A DNA stretch of 64,000 nucleotides, from positions 620,001 through 684,000 of the forward strand of contig CAVVUB010000008.1 in assembly GCA_963751335.1 (NCBI GenBank), given 5' to 3'. Made by a program: the position numbers and the translations under genes. Shown here one piece after another: positions 39,050-47,997 of this stretch. Source of the stretch: Bog-473 sp963751335. Its GTDB lineage: Bacteria; Actinomycetota; Acidimicrobiia; Acidimicrobiales; RAAP-2. Positions within the stretch are counted from its first letter, which is position 1. Each line of letters opens with the position of its first letter. The notes beneath the pieces are model-generated. The model was given only the letters and a program-made list of their open reading frames with translations, was not told the DNA's origin and searched no databases.

Positions 39050-39811
39050 ATGACGAAGAGACTGGAAGGGACTGTCGCGCTCGTCACCGGCGCCAGCAGC
39101 GGCATCGGCGAGGCCACGGCCTCGGTGCTGGCCGAGGAGGGAGCGGACGTCGCGTTGGTGGCCCGTCGGCGGGACCGGCTCGAAGCCCTCGCCGAGCGGA
39201 TCGGTGATACCACGAGGACGGCGGTGATCGAGGCCGACATCACCGACCTGGGCCAGGCGCAGCGTGCCGTCGCCACGACCGTGGCCGAACTGGGACGCCT
39301 CGACACCCTGGTCAACAACGCCGGGGTCATGCTCCTCGGACCGATCGTCGACGCGCCCATCGAGGAATGGCAGCGCATGGTGAGCCTCAACCTGCTGGGC
39401 CTGCTCTACTGCACCCACGCTGCGCTGCCCCATCTGCTCTCGACGGCGGAGAACGGGCCACGCTCGGTGGCGGACGTGGTCAACGTCAGCTCGGTGGCGG
39501 GCAGGGTCGCCCGCCTCAACAGCGGGGTGTACAACGCCACGAAGCACGGCGTCGGTGCCTTCAGCGAGTCCCTGCGCCAGGAGGTGACGGCGCGCCACGT
39601 GCGGGTCACCCTCATCGAGCCTGGAGCGACGGCGACGGAGCTGGCCTTCCAGAACCGCCCCGAGATCCTCGAGGGCATGGCGCAGACCTTCGGCGGCGTC
39701 GAGATCATGCACGCCGAGGACATTGCGGAGAGCATCCGCTACGCCGTCACCCAGCCGCGCCGGGTGGCCGTCAACGAAATCCTGGTCCGGCCGACCGAGC
39801 AGGAGCGCTGA
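39050..39811 (+). CDS. short-chain dehydrogenase/reductase
   Basis: A complete 253-residue SDR. It shows TGASSGIGEA for cofactor binding, NNAGVMLLG, the catalytic serine in VVNVSSVAG, and YNATKHG supplying the Tyr-Lys pair. The arginine after the second strand (VARRRDRLEAL) suggests NADP preference. ATG 39050 is used. It is followed closely by a small kinase gene and another SDR. The substrate is unknown. Confidence 0.92.
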   Translation: MTKRLEGTVALVTGASSGIGEATASVLAEEGADVALVARRRDRLEALAERIGDTTRTAVIEADITDLGQAQRAVATTVAELGRLDTLVNNAGVMLLGPIVDAPIEEWQRMVSLNLLGLLYCTHAALPHLLSTAENGPRSVADVVNVSSVAGRVARLNSGVYNATKHGVGAFSESLRQEVTARHVRVTLIEPGATATELAFQNRPEILEGMAQTFGGVEIMHAEDIAESIRYAVTQPRRVAVNEILVRPTEQER

Positions 39812-39812
39812 C

Positions 39813-40364
39813 ATACGACGGGTCGTCATCGTCGGGTGCTCGGGATCGGGCAAGACGACGCTGGCCTCTGCGCTGGCCCGAGCGCTGAGCGCCCCGCATG
39901 TGGAGCTCGATGCCATCTTCCACCAACCGGGGTGGACAGAATTGCCCGAGGCGGAGTTCCGTTCCCGAGTCGACCAAGCCACTGGCCCGGAGCGCTGGGT
40001 GGTGGACGGCAACTACTCGGCCGTCCAGGAGCTGATCTGGACGAGGGCCGACACGGTGGTCTGGTTCGACCTGCCGTTGGCGCTCGTACTGTCCCGCATC
40101 ATCGGGCGTACCCTGCGTCGCGTCGTGTCCCGCCAGGAGCTGTGGAACGGGAATCGGGAGCCGTTCTCCAACCTCTGGTCGCTGAAGCCGGAGAAATCGA
40201 TCATCGCCTGGGCGGCCACCCAGCACGGCAGGTACCGCCGCCGCTATCTGGCGGCCGAGATCGCCCCCCGCTGGTCGGGTTTGCATTTCGTACGGTTGCG
40301 CTCACAAGGTGAGACAGACGCCTTCCTGGCTGGCGTGGTGTCGGGCCCCGAGAGAGAGGGATGA
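39813..40364 (+). CDS. P-loop adenylate-kinase-like protein (topology-modulation/FlaR type)
   Basis: About 180 residues with Walker A in IVGCSGSGKTTLASALA, then ELDAIFHQPGWTELPEAEF and WVVDGNYSAV, the pattern of small P-loop kinases annotated as topology-modulation proteins. LVLSRIIGRTLRRVVSR forms the lid-like Arg region. No standard start lies between the SDR stop and the P-loop; the coordinates begin at an in-frame ATA, the nearest canonical-type start being TTG at 39723 inside the SDR gene. A small indel may hide the true start. It ends three bases before the next SDR gene. Confidence 0.75.
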   Translation: MRRVVIVGCSGSGKTTLASALARALSAPHVELDAIFHQPGWTELPEAEFRSRVDQATGPERWVVDGNYSAVQELIWTRADTVVWFDLPLALVLSRIIGRTLRRVVSRQELWNGNREPFSNLWSLKPEKSIIAWAATQHGRYRRRYLAAEIAPRWSGLHFVRLRSQGETDAFLAGVVSGPEREG

Positions 40365-40367
40365 GCG

Positions 40368-41144
40368 ATGGACCTCGAGCTGGCAGGAAAAGTTGTCCTG
40401 ATCACGGGTGGGACGGACGGTCTGGGGCTCGCCCTGGCCGCCCAGCTGGCCGGGGAGGGCGCCTCCGTCGCCGTCTGCGGGCGTTCTGAGGACCGCCTCG
40501 GGTCGGCCCGCACTGAGATCGAGGCAGGCGGGGGAGACGTGCTCGCGGTTCAGGCCGACGTCTCGCGGGCCGAGGACCTCGAAAGGTTCGTCGAGGCGTC
40601 GATCGCGCGCTGGGGTCGGATCGATGCAGTGGTGCACAACGCCGGCCGAGCGTCGGCAGGATCCATCGAGTCGATCGACGATGCCACCTGGGAGGAGGAC
40701 TTTCAGCTGAAGTTGATGGCGTCGGTGAGGCTGACCCGCCTGGCCCTGCCCCACCTGCGGGCGAGCCGTGGCTCGGTGCTCTTCACGCTCGCCTTGGCGG
40801 CCAAGGCACCTGGCGGCGGGAGTGAGCCGAGTTCGGTCAACCGGGCAGCCGGCATGGCTTTGATGAAGGCCCTCTCCAAAGAGCTGGCACCCGCCGGTAT
40901 CAGGGTCAATGCGGTCTTGATCGGGTTCGTGGAGAGCGGCCAGTGGGTGCGGTTTGCCACCGGCTCGGGCCTGAGCCAGGAGGAGTTCTACGCCAGGTTC
41001 TCCCAGGACGCGGGCATCCCGCTCGGCCGGTTCGGGCGCAGCCAGGAGTTCGCGGACCTCGGTTGTTATCTGCTCTCCGCCCGGGCCTCGTACCTGAGCG
41101 GGGTGGCGATCAACCTCGACGGGGGTCTGTCACCCGCCGTCTGA
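40368..41144 (+). CDS. SDR-family protein with substituted Tyr/Lys catalytic motif
   Basis: A 258-residue Rossmann protein with TGGTDGLGLALAAQLA, HNAGRASAG and a C-terminal YLSGVAINLDGG typical of FabG-like SDRs. At the position of the YxxxK motif it reads SSVNRAAGMALMKALSKEL, so Tyr appears replaced by Ser and Lys by Arg, and the usual catalytic Ser region reads LFTLALAAK. Either it is a divergent SDR group with altered chemistry, or a non-catalytic one. No frame break explains it. ATG 40368 is used, three bases after the kinase gene. Confidence 0.85.
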   Translation: MDLELAGKVVLITGGTDGLGLALAAQLAGEGASVAVCGRSEDRLGSARTEIEAGGGDVLAVQADVSRAEDLERFVEASIARWGRIDAVVHNAGRASAGSIESIDDATWEEDFQLKLMASVRLTRLALPHLRASRGSVLFTLALAAKAPGGGSEPSSVNRAAGMALMKALSKELAPAGIRVNAVLIGFVESGQWVRFATGSGLSQEEFYARFSQDAGIPLGRFGRSQEFADLGCYLLSARASYLSGVAINLDGGLSPAV

Positions 41145-41147
41145 GCG

Positions 41148-41396
41148 TCACTCGTTGTAGCTCACCGTCTGGAGGGTGTCACCGTCGCCCTGTTGCTCGA
41201 GCCCGACGGCGAAGCCGTCGATCACGTCGATCCGGGTCAGGGCGTCGACGTGCGGTCGCCCGCCACCACCCCACTTCGCCTTGGCCGCCCGCCGCGCCGA
41301 GAGTTTGTCTTCGGCCACCACGAACACCACCTCGTGATCCTCTCCCATGCGGCCGGGACCGAGGTCGCCGCCCAGGAATGCCGCGTAAAGATGCAC
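41148..41396 (-). CDS. DUF1543-like small protein
   Basis: An 82-residue cytoplasmic protein starting at GTG 41396 (VHLYAAFLGGDLGPGRMGE, HEVVFVVAEDKLSARRAAK). The FLGGDLGPGRMGEDHEVVFV pattern and the later VDALTRIDVIDGF match the DUF1543 family, of unknown function. It converges on the SDR gene and is divergent from the epimerase gene, 28 bases away. Confidence 0.75.
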   Translation of the reverse strand: MHLYAAFLGGDLGPGRMGEDHEVVFVVAEDKLSARRAAKAKWGGGGRPHVDALTRIDVIDGFAVGLEQQGDGDTLQTVSYNE

Positions 41397-41424
41397 GCGG
41401 CGAGCGTAGCGAGTACGAAGGAGC

Positions 41425-42346
41425 ATGAGCTCAGACGCCTTGGACGGGTCCACCATCGTCATCACCGGGGTCACCGGCCAGGTGGCGCGCCCCCTGGCCC
41501 TGGCCCTGGCCCGGGACAACCGCGTCATTGGTGCCGCCAGGTTCACCGACTCCGGAGCCCGCGCCGAACTCGAGGCGGCAGGAGTCGACTGTGTGCCGGT
41601 CGACCTGGTCGAGGGTGATGTGGCCGGCCTGCCGACCGACGCCGAGTACGTCCTGAATTTCGCCGTCGCCAAGACCAACGACTGGGACCGCGACCTGGCG
41701 GCCAACAGCGGCGGACTGGCGTCGTTGATGGAACACCACCAGAACGCTCGTGCTTTCCTCCACTGTTCGTCCACGGCGGTTTACAAGCCGGAGGGTCATC
41801 GCGTCTTCGCGGAGGACGGCCCACTGGGCGACAACCATGGCGTCTGGCCCTTCCTGCGCACCTACTCCATCTGCAAGATCGCCGCCGAGGCAACAGCGCG
41901 CTCGGTGTGCCCAACGCTTCGGTGTGCCGACGACGATCGCTCGCCTCTCGGTGCCCTACGGGGACAGCGGCGGCTGGCCTGCCATCCACCTCCACATGAT
42001 GTTGTCGGGTAACTCCATCCCCGTGCACGTCGACGCACCGAGCGTCTACCACCCGCTGCACGCGGACGACATCGTTGCCATGGTGCCCCGTCTGCTCGCC
42101 GCGGCGTCGGTGCCGGCGACCACGGTCAATTGGGGCGGCAGTGAGCCGGTCAGCATCGAGGAGTGGTGCACCTATTTGGCGGGGTTGGTCGGAACCGAGG
42201 CGCGTTTCGAGCCGACCGAGGCCACCATCGACAGTGTGCAGATCGACGTGACGCGCATGCATCAACTCGCAGGCCGGACCACGGTGCCGTGGCGCGATGG
42301 CATGGCCCGCATGGCCCGGGCCCTCCATCCCGACAAGGTTTCGTGA
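41425..42346 (+). CDS. NAD-dependent epimerase/dehydratase family protein (one frame break)
   Basis: An extended SDR of 306 residues after correction. It has TGVTGQVARPLALALA for cofactor binding, FLHCSSTAVY for the catalytic serine region and YSICKIAAE giving the YxxxK pair. The break near 41902 (ACAGC|G|CGCT) separates KIAAEATA from AQRFGVPTTIARLSVPYG. The C-terminal part (HPLHADDIVAMVPRLLA) is typical of sugar-nucleotide epimerase relatives. ATG 41425 starts it, and the stop overlaps the GNAT start (GTGA). The substrate is unknown. Confidence 0.86.
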
Positions 42347-42807
42347 GCGACCCGCGTTTCGAGCGCTGGGATCCCGAACAGCCTCCGGCCTCTGAGTTGC
42401 TCGCCGAAATGCGGTTCGAGCTCAACGACCTGTACGAGACGTTCAGCCGGTTGGACAACCCGCCCCTTGACCCCGCCGAGCTGCGGCAGCCGAGCGGGGC
42501 CTATCTGGTGGGTTTCGATGCCGATGCGGTTGTCGCCGGGGGAGGATTCCGCCGTCTCACCGACGACGTGGCCGAAATCAAGCGCATGTTCGTGCGACCG
42601 GCCTCTCGGTCGCGTGGGGTGGCCCGGGCGTTGCTCGCCGCCCTCGAGCAGGAAGCGCTCCGGTCGGGCTACTCCGCCACACGGCTCGACACCGGACCCA
42701 GACAGGTGCAGGGCCTGGCCCTCTACCGTTCGGCCGGCTACGTCGAGGTCCCGGCCTACAACGACAATCCGTTCGCCTGCTTCTGGGGCGAGAAGGTGTT
42801 GCAGTGA
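42343..42807 (+). CDS. GNAT-family N-acetyltransferase
   Basis: A 154-residue GNAT protein. The acetyl-CoA motif A is EIKRMFVRPASRSRGVARAL and motif B LDTGPRQVQGLALYRSAGYVE. GTG 42343 overlaps the epimerase stop. Small-molecule acetylation is likely; the acceptor is unknown. Confidence 0.88.
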   Translation: MSDPRFERWDPEQPPASELLAEMRFELNDLYETFSRLDNPPLDPAELRQPSGAYLVGFDADAVVAGGGFRRLTDDVAEIKRMFVRPASRSRGVARALLAALEQEALRSGYSATRLDTGPRQVQGLALYRSAGYVEVPAYNDNPFACFWGEKVLQ

Positions 42808-42954
42808 GGTACCCCTCTCAGAAGGTCCAGACCTCCAGCACCGGCGCGTTTACGGGAGTTCCGCCCGTGCCCCTTGTCGGTGGCTGGCGCCGCCTCGTTG
42901 TCGTGATCGGTCACGACCCACATCCCGTGACACCCGGCGCGTCCCGGATGACCA

Positions 42955-43344
42955 TCAAGGCGCGTCGGGTTCCGGCCGAGCTCCCAGCGCAGCCCACATC
43001 ATCACCGCCTGCAGCGGCAGACGCGCCCAGGCCAGGACCCGATTGTCCGCCGGTCCCTCATGACGACCCGAGCCGCTGTCGAGCGCCATCTGGACGTTGG
43101 CGGGGAAGACCGCTGCCAGGACGGCCACGCTGGCGGGGGCGGCCCAGCGGGTGCGCCGGAAGAGCCCGATGGCGCAGATCAGCTCGGCGAGGCCACTGGC
43201 GTAGATCAGATTGGTGTGATGCTCCTGCGGGATGGCCCTGGGCATGGTCGACTCGAAGGACTGGGGTCGCAACAGGTGCACACCGCCGCTTCCGGCGAAG
43301 GCGGCGGCGACGGCGAGCGAAGCTCTCTGCCGGAAGGTGCCCAT
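42955..43344 (-). CDS. DoxX-like membrane protein
   Basis: A 129-residue membrane protein with four spans (SLAVAAAFAGSGGVHLL, NLIYASGLAELICAIGLF, APASVAVLAAVFPANVQMAL, LPLQAVMMWAAL). The HHTNLIYASGLAELICAIGL segment is typical of the DoxX/DoxD-like family. It starts at ATG 43344 and is divergent from the GH4 gene by 78 bases. The role is unknown, perhaps redox-linked. Confidence 0.8.
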   Translation of the reverse strand: MGTFRQRASLAVAAAFAGSGGVHLLRPQSFESTMPRAIPQEHHTNLIYASGLAELICAIGLFRRTRWAAPASVAVLAAVFPANVQMALDSGSGRHEGPADNRVLAWARLPLQAVMMWAALGARPEPDAP

Positions 43345-43422
43345 GACGCGGACTGTATCGGCCCGAGAGGTTGGGCCGCGCCGCCATAGACTGCCGCCGA
43401 TGGGGAGACGAGGAGGCATGGC

Positions 43423-44772
43423 GTGACGCAGGTCACCATCGTTGGGGGCGGCAGTTACCAGTGGGCACCGGAGCTCATGGCGGATCTGTTCGGCACGCCG
43501 GCCCTCTCGGGCATGCACCTCGTGCTCCAGGACATCGATCCTGCGCCCCTGCCCAAAATGGAAGCACTGGCCCACAAGGTCAACGACGCACTGAATGCCA
43601 AGGCCACGGTGTCCGCGACGACCGTCCTGGGTCAGGCTCTCGACGGCGCCGACTTTGTCATCGTCTGCATCTCGACTGGTGGCTTCCGCTCCATGGCGGT
43701 CGATCTCGACGTGCCCGCCTCCCATGGCATCACTCAGACGGTGGGGGACACCGTTGGCCCCGGTGGCATCAACCGCTCCCTGCGCAACGTTCCGGTTTTG
43801 GTCGGCATCGGCAAGGCCATGGAGGAACATTGCCCGGACGCCTGGCTCTTCAACATCACCAACCCGATGACCTGTCTGACGCGCTCGGTCTGCCGGGAGA
43901 CCTCCATCAAGACCGTCGGCCTCTGCCACGAGGTGGGCAATTTCACCATGGACCTGGCCATCGCCCTGGGTAAGCCCTGGGAAGCGGTGCAGGCGTCGGT
44001 CACCGGCGTCAACCATTTTCCGGTGCTCACGGCGCTCGAGGTCGACGGGCAGGACGGGTTCGCGGTCCTGCGAGAGTTGGTCGAGGAGGTCGGGGGTCTC
44101 GACTCGTTGGTTCCCTTTCCGGACCGACCCGAGGCCGAGGCGTTCTCCAAGCTCGACTTCGCCCAGCGGCACCTCTTCAAGCTGACTCTGCTCGACCGCT
44201 GGGGGACGTTCCCCGCCGCGGGTGACCGTCACATCGCGGAATTCGTGTCCTTCGCTCTCACGCCCGAGTCCGGGTGGGGCGCGTCCTACAACATCGAGCT
44301 CAGCCCGATTTCCCGGCGCGAAGCACATCAGGCCGGTTACGTGGCCGATGTCGACGCCTGGCTCGCTGGGAGCAAGGATCTGCAGACGTGGCAGTCGGGA
44401 GAGCTGCCCTCGCCCATGATCCAGGCCATGCTCACCGGTGACCCCTACGAGGCACCCGTGAACATCCCCAATCGCGGACAGGCACCCGGACTGCCGCCCG
44501 ATGTCGTGGTCGAGTCGATCTGCGTCATCGACGGGGACGGCATTCGCGGCCGCGACGTCAGCGTGCTGCCCGCCCCTTACGACGAAATCGTCCGTCGCCA
44601 CGTGGCCACGCAGGAGCTCACCCTCGAGGCCGCGCTCCGGGGTGACCGCGTCCTTGCCGCGGAGGCCTTCGCCCTCGACCCGCTGGCCGGTCGGGGTGAC
44701 CTGCGCACCATGGAGACGATGGTCGACGAACTGCTGGCCGGCACGGCCGAGTGGCTGCCCCAGTTCGCGTAG
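43423..44772 (+). CDS. GH4-family (GH4/GH188-like) NAD-dependent glycosidase
   Basis: A 449-residue member of the unusual glycosidase class that uses NAD+ and Mn2+ with a redox mechanism. Features are the Rossmann start VTIVGGGSYQWAPELMADL, DVPASHGITQTVGDTVGPGG, the NITNPMTCLT motif and the metal-binding Cys-His of GLCHEVGNFT, then TGVNHFPVL. Such enzymes hydrolyse alpha- or beta-linked hexosides, uronides, phospho-sugars or, in the related GH188, sulfoquinovosides. It starts at GTG 43423 and heads a four-gene operon with an oxidoreductase, an aldolase and a kinase. The lack of a signal peptide places it in the cytoplasm. Confidence 0.88.
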   Translation: MTQVTIVGGGSYQWAPELMADLFGTPALSGMHLVLQDIDPAPLPKMEALAHKVNDALNAKATVSATTVLGQALDGADFVIVCISTGGFRSMAVDLDVPASHGITQTVGDTVGPGGINRSLRNVPVLVGIGKAMEEHCPDAWLFNITNPMTCLTRSVCRETSIKTVGLCHEVGNFTMDLAIALGKPWEAVQASVTGVNHFPVLTALEVDGQDGFAVLRELVEEVGGLDSLVPFPDRPEAEAFSKLDFAQRHLFKLTLLDRWGTFPAAGDRHIAEFVSFALTPESGWGASYNIELSPISRREAHQAGYVADVDAWLAGSKDLQTWQSGELPSPMIQAMLTGDPYEAPVNIPNRGQAPGLPPDVVVESICVIDGDGIRGRDVSVLPAPYDEIVRRHVATQELTLEAALRGDRVLAAEAFALDPLAGRGDLRTMETMVDELLAGTAEWLPQFA

Positions 44773-44803
44773 GGCCGGACTGACCCAGTCGGAGGAAGAA
44801 CGC

Positions 44804-45691
44804 ATGCGCATCGGATTCATCGGGCTGGGCGCCATGGGTCTGCCTATGGCTGGTCACCTGGTCACCGCGGGCCACGAGGTGACGGTGACCTCACGCAGCC
44901 GGGGACCCATCGACGCCGCCGTGTCGGCGGGTGCGCTCGAGGGGAAGGGCCCGCGCGCCGTCGCCGAGGCGTCCGAGGTCGTACTCCTGTGCGTGCCGAA
45001 CTCGCCTGAGGTCATCGAGGTGGTCGATGGCATGCTGCCGGTGCTCGGCCCGGGCCAGACGGTGGTCGACTGCTCGACCATCGACCCCGAGGTCGAGCGG
45101 GCACAGCACGATCGGGTCGGCGCAACCGGTGCCCACTATCTCGACGCGCCGCTGTCGGGCGGCACCGCCGGCGCACGGAAGGGAGCACTCACCCTGATGG
45201 TGGGTGGCGACGCCGGTGTGCTGGACGAGACCGAGCCGGCGCTCGAGCCCTTTTCGGGACTCATCGTCCATGTCGGTGGTCCGGGTATGGGCCAGGTGGT
45301 CAAGCTCTGCAACAACTTGATCTATGCCGCTCAGATGACGGCGACCGCGGAAGCCACCGCCATGGCGGTCAAGTCGGGGGTGGACATGGGCAAGCTCTAC
45401 GAGGTGCTCACGCACGCCACGGGTGACTGTGTTGCCGTGCGTACCCGCTTGCCCGTCCCCGGGGTGGTCCCCGAGAGCCCGGCGTCCAACGGGTGGCAGC
45501 CCGGTTTCATGACTGACCTGATGGCCAAGGACATCGATCTGGCGCTGGCCTACGCCGCCCGGACAGGCGTGCCGGTGCCGACCACGGCGGCCGCCCGCCA
45601 GCTCCTCACTGCGGCCAGCACCGCCGGATACGGCCGCGAGGACTTCTCGGCCGTGGCCAAGGTGGTCCTTGCCCTGTCCGGCCGGCCGTGA
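44804..45691 (+). CDS. 3-hydroxyisobutyrate-dehydrogenase-family NAD(P) oxidoreductase
   Basis: A 295-residue beta-hydroxyacid dehydrogenase. Residues 1-16 (MRIGFIGLGAMGLPMA) bind the cofactor, DAPLSGGTAGARKG is the substrate motif, and the catalytic lysine lies in GQVVKLCNNLIY. The family includes tartronate-semialdehyde reductase and the sulfolactaldehyde reductase YihU. ATG 44804 sits behind GGAGGAAGAA. Its stop overlaps the aldolase start as GTGA, so it is translated together with it. In this operon it probably reduces or oxidises a C3 product of the aldolase. Confidence 0.92.
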   Translation: MRIGFIGLGAMGLPMAGHLVTAGHEVTVTSRSRGPIDAAVSAGALEGKGPRAVAEASEVVLLCVPNSPEVIEVVDGMLPVLGPGQTVVDCSTIDPEVERAQHDRVGATGAHYLDAPLSGGTAGARKGALTLMVGGDAGVLDETEPALEPFSGLIVHVGGPGMGQVVKLCNNLIYAAQMTATAEATAMAVKSGVDMGKLYEVLTHATGDCVAVRTRLPVPGVVPESPASNGWQPGFMTDLMAKDIDLALAYAARTGVPVPTTAAARQLLTAASTAGYGREDFSAVAKVVLALSGRP

Positions 45692-46455
45692 CGCGCCACC
45701 AGCCGCTGCCGACTCCGGCCCTCATCCTGGCCGCCGACCACCGGGCCCGGGCCGTGCTCACGACCGAGAACTGGTCCGAGTTCTTCGGTGCCCTGACCAA
45801 GGCATTGCCGGAGTGCGACGGAATTCTGGCCACCGCACAACCACTTTCGGGGCTGGCCGAGGCTGGCCATCTGTCGTCGTCGCACCGCACCTACCTCTCG
45901 GTCAACCGGACGGGACTCGCCGACTCCGCCTTCGAGCTGGACGACCGCCTGGTGGCCAGCGTGGGCCGGGCTGCCGTCGACGGCTGGACGGGGATCAAGC
46001 ACATGACGCGGATCGACATGAGCAATCCCGTCACCGCGCCTGCGCTCGAGCTCTTGGGCCGCGTCCTCGAGGACTCTCGTGAAGCCGGCCTGGACGCGCT
46101 CGTCGAACCGCTGCTCTGGCGCGATGGTCGGGTGTGCCGCGAGCCCGACGACATCGTGCTGGCCGCCGTGGTGGCTCACGACATCGGTGCACCCGTGATC
46201 AAGGTGCCGGTGCCCGCGCTCGCCCCAGGCGCGGCGCGCCGCCGCGCCGTGGCCCGCATCGTGGCCAGCGTGAGCGTGCCCGTCCTCTTCCTCGGTGGTC
46301 CCGTGTCCGAGGGCGGGCGGGAGCGCGTGCTCGACGAGGTGCGCGACGTGATGGAGGGCGGCGGTGCCGGCATGGCGATGGGACGCACGCTGTACCAGGA
46401 TCCCGATCCGGCCGAAATGGCAGCGCTGGTGCGCTCGCTGGTGCACGCCTCGTGA
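45688..46455 (+). CDS. class I aldolase-like TIM-barrel protein (LacD/FbaB/Cgl0159-like)
   Basis: A 255-residue (beta/alpha)8 protein. It opens with ALILAADHRARAV, found in class I aldolase relatives, carries the probable Schiff-base lysine in APVIKVPVPAL, and has the phosphate-binding glycine loop VLFLGGPVSEGG near the end followed by GMAMGRTLYQ. It should cleave a phosphorylated ketose, or a relative, into C3 units. GTG 45688 overlaps the preceding stop, and its own TGA overlaps the kinase start. The closest named types I can recall are LacD/YihT and Cgl0159-like proteins; exact assignment is uncertain. Confidence 0.82.
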   Translation: MTRHQPLPTPALILAADHRARAVLTTENWSEFFGALTKALPECDGILATAQPLSGLAEAGHLSSSHRTYLSVNRTGLADSAFELDDRLVASVGRAAVDGWTGIKHMTRIDMSNPVTAPALELLGRVLEDSREAGLDALVEPLLWRDGRVCREPDDIVLAAVVAHDIGAPVIKVPVPALAPGAARRRAVARIVASVSVPVLFLGGPVSEGGRERVLDEVRDVMEGGGAGMAMGRTLYQDPDPAEMAALVRSLVHAS

Positions 46456-47927
46456 TCCTCACCATCGACTTCGGCACCACGGTCACCAAAGTCGGCCTCT
46501 GGGGCGAGAGCGGCCTGGCCGCACTGGCCCGGTCCGAGCTGACCTCGACGCACCCCCAGATGGGATGGACGGAGCAGGATCCGCTGCGCTGGTGGACCTC
46601 GGTCGTGATCGCCTGCGCCGAAGCGCGCGCGCAAGCGCCCGCCGCCTTTGGCGCCGTGGACGTTGTGGCCTGCTCAGGGGCCCGGCAGACCTTCGTCCCC
46701 GTGACCGCAAAGGGTGATCCCATCGGCAAGGGCATCCTCTGGTCGGATCGGCGGGCCTCGGCCGAGGGCCGCCTGTTGGCGGAGCGCATGGGGGGGGACG
46801 ACATCAATCGGGCCCGCACGGGAATCCCGCTCGACGCCGGTGCGGTGGCCGCCAAACTGGCGTGGCTGGCCGAACACGAGCCGGATCGCATGGCCGCGGC
46901 CGACGTCATCCTCTCCCCCCGCGACTTCATCGTCTTCCGCATGACGAACCAGTTGGTGACCGACGCGACCTTCGCCTCGCGCAGCGGTCTCTATGACTTC
47001 GATGGCAACGCCGTGCGGGAGTTGGCCGGCCCTGCCCTGGGGAAGCTGCCCAGCGTCGTGTCGTCCGACACGGTGATCGGCAACCTCAAGTCGGTCCCGG
47101 GCGCCGAGCTCGGGCTTCGCCCGGGCATCCCGGTCGTCATCGGAGCCGGAGATCGCCAGTGCGAGGTCCTTGGCTCGGGTGCGTCCGAGGGCTGCCCGAT
47201 GGTGAGCTGGGGCACGACCGCCAATGTGTCGGTGCCGGTGCACGAGCGCCCGGTGCCGTCCCCGGCCGGTGCGGTCGTGACCCGTGCCGCGGACGGGGGC
47301 TGGCTGCTCGAGGGGGGCCTGTCGGCCGCCGGGTCCTTCCTGGCCTGGTTGGGGCGCTTGCTCGGGCGGAGCTCCGACGAGTTGGCCACCCTGGCTGCGG
47401 CCAGCCCGCCGGGCGCCAACGGGGTGATCGCGGTGCCCTGGCTCGACGGGGCCCGTGCTCCATGGTGGCGGGACGACGCCCGGGCCGGCTTCATGGGTCT
47501 GGGCTCGGCCCATGGGCCCGGGGACCTGTCCCGGGCGGTCATCGAGTCGGTGGCCTGGGACGTCCTGCGCTGCATGGAGGTGGTGACGGTGGGCCGGCTG
47601 GGGGGTAGCTCCGCCGACGGGGTGACACTGGGGGGCGCCGGCACCGGTTTGCCTCTGTGGGTGCAGGTCCTGACGTCCATCCTGGGCGTCCCGGCAACGA
47701 GGCACCGATCGGGCGAAGCGGCCTCTGCGGGAGCGGCCCTGCTGGCCGGTCGGGCCCTGGGGATGGACCTCGCCCTCGAACAGCTCGATCCCGTCGAGGC
47801 CGTGATCGACCCGGACCCCGAGTCCGTGCAGGTCTATCGGGCCATGCGCATGACCGTCGACTATGTCGCCGAGGCGGTGCTTTCGGCTACCGAGTCCCTC
47901 CCCACGGCACCTCCCCGACCCTTTTAG
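46452..47927 (+). CDS. FGGY-family carbohydrate kinase
   Basis: A 491-residue sugar kinase of the xylulokinase/gluconokinase group. The phosphate-1 motif is LTIDFGTTVTKVGLW, the substrate-binding segment HPQMGWTEQDPLRWW, then ILWSDRRASAEG, a VIGAGDRQCEVLGSG adenosine-side motif, and VTLGGAGTGLPLWVQVL near the C-terminus. GTG 46452 overlaps the aldolase stop. It would phosphorylate the sugar released by the GH4-type enzyme or an isomer of it, giving the aldolase its substrate. The specific sugar cannot be read off. Confidence 0.92.
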   Translation: MILTIDFGTTVTKVGLWGESGLAALARSELTSTHPQMGWTEQDPLRWWTSVVIACAEARAQAPAAFGAVDVVACSGARQTFVPVTAKGDPIGKGILWSDRRASAEGRLLAERMGGDDINRARTGIPLDAGAVAAKLAWLAEHEPDRMAAADVILSPRDFIVFRMTNQLVTDATFASRSGLYDFDGNAVRELAGPALGKLPSVVSSDTVIGNLKSVPGAELGLRPGIPVVIGAGDRQCEVLGSGASEGCPMVSWGTTANVSVPVHERPVPSPAGAVVTRAADGGWLLEGGLSAAGSFLAWLGRLLGRSSDELATLAAASPPGANGVIAVPWLDGARAPWWRDDARAGFMGLGSAHGPGDLSRAVIESVAWDVLRCMEVVTVGRLGGSSADGVTLGGAGTGLPLWVQVLTSILGVPATRHRSGEAASAGAALLAGRALGMDLALEQLDPVEAVIDPDPESVQVYRAMRMTVDYVAEAVLSATESLPTAPPRPF

Positions 47928-47960
47928 CCTCCGCCGACACGGGCCGGAGGGTGATCACTC

Positions 47961-47982
47961 TCCCTGACACCGGTGTCAGGGA
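47961..47982. promoter_or_regulatory. perfect 22-bp palindrome, probable repressor operator
   Basis: TCCCTGACACC is followed directly by its exact complement, forming a 22-bp palindrome with TGACACCGGTGTCA at its core. TetR- or GntR-type regulators often bind such sites in actinobacteria. It lies between the FGGY kinase and the transporter operon, touching a -10-like GATAAT. It is the only perfect palindrome of this length I noticed in the window. Confidence 0.75.
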
Positions 47983-47986
47983 TAAT
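47981..47986 (+). promoter_or_regulatory. candidate -10 element for the Liv-type transporter operon
   Basis: GATAAT directly follows the palindrome and lies 11 bases before the GTG at 47998, so the transcript would be leaderless or nearly so, common in actinobacteria. No convincing -35 is seen 17 bases upstream, as that space is taken by the palindrome, which supports activator or repressor control. Confidence 0.45.
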
Positions 47987-47997
47987 GTCCCTGGCCA

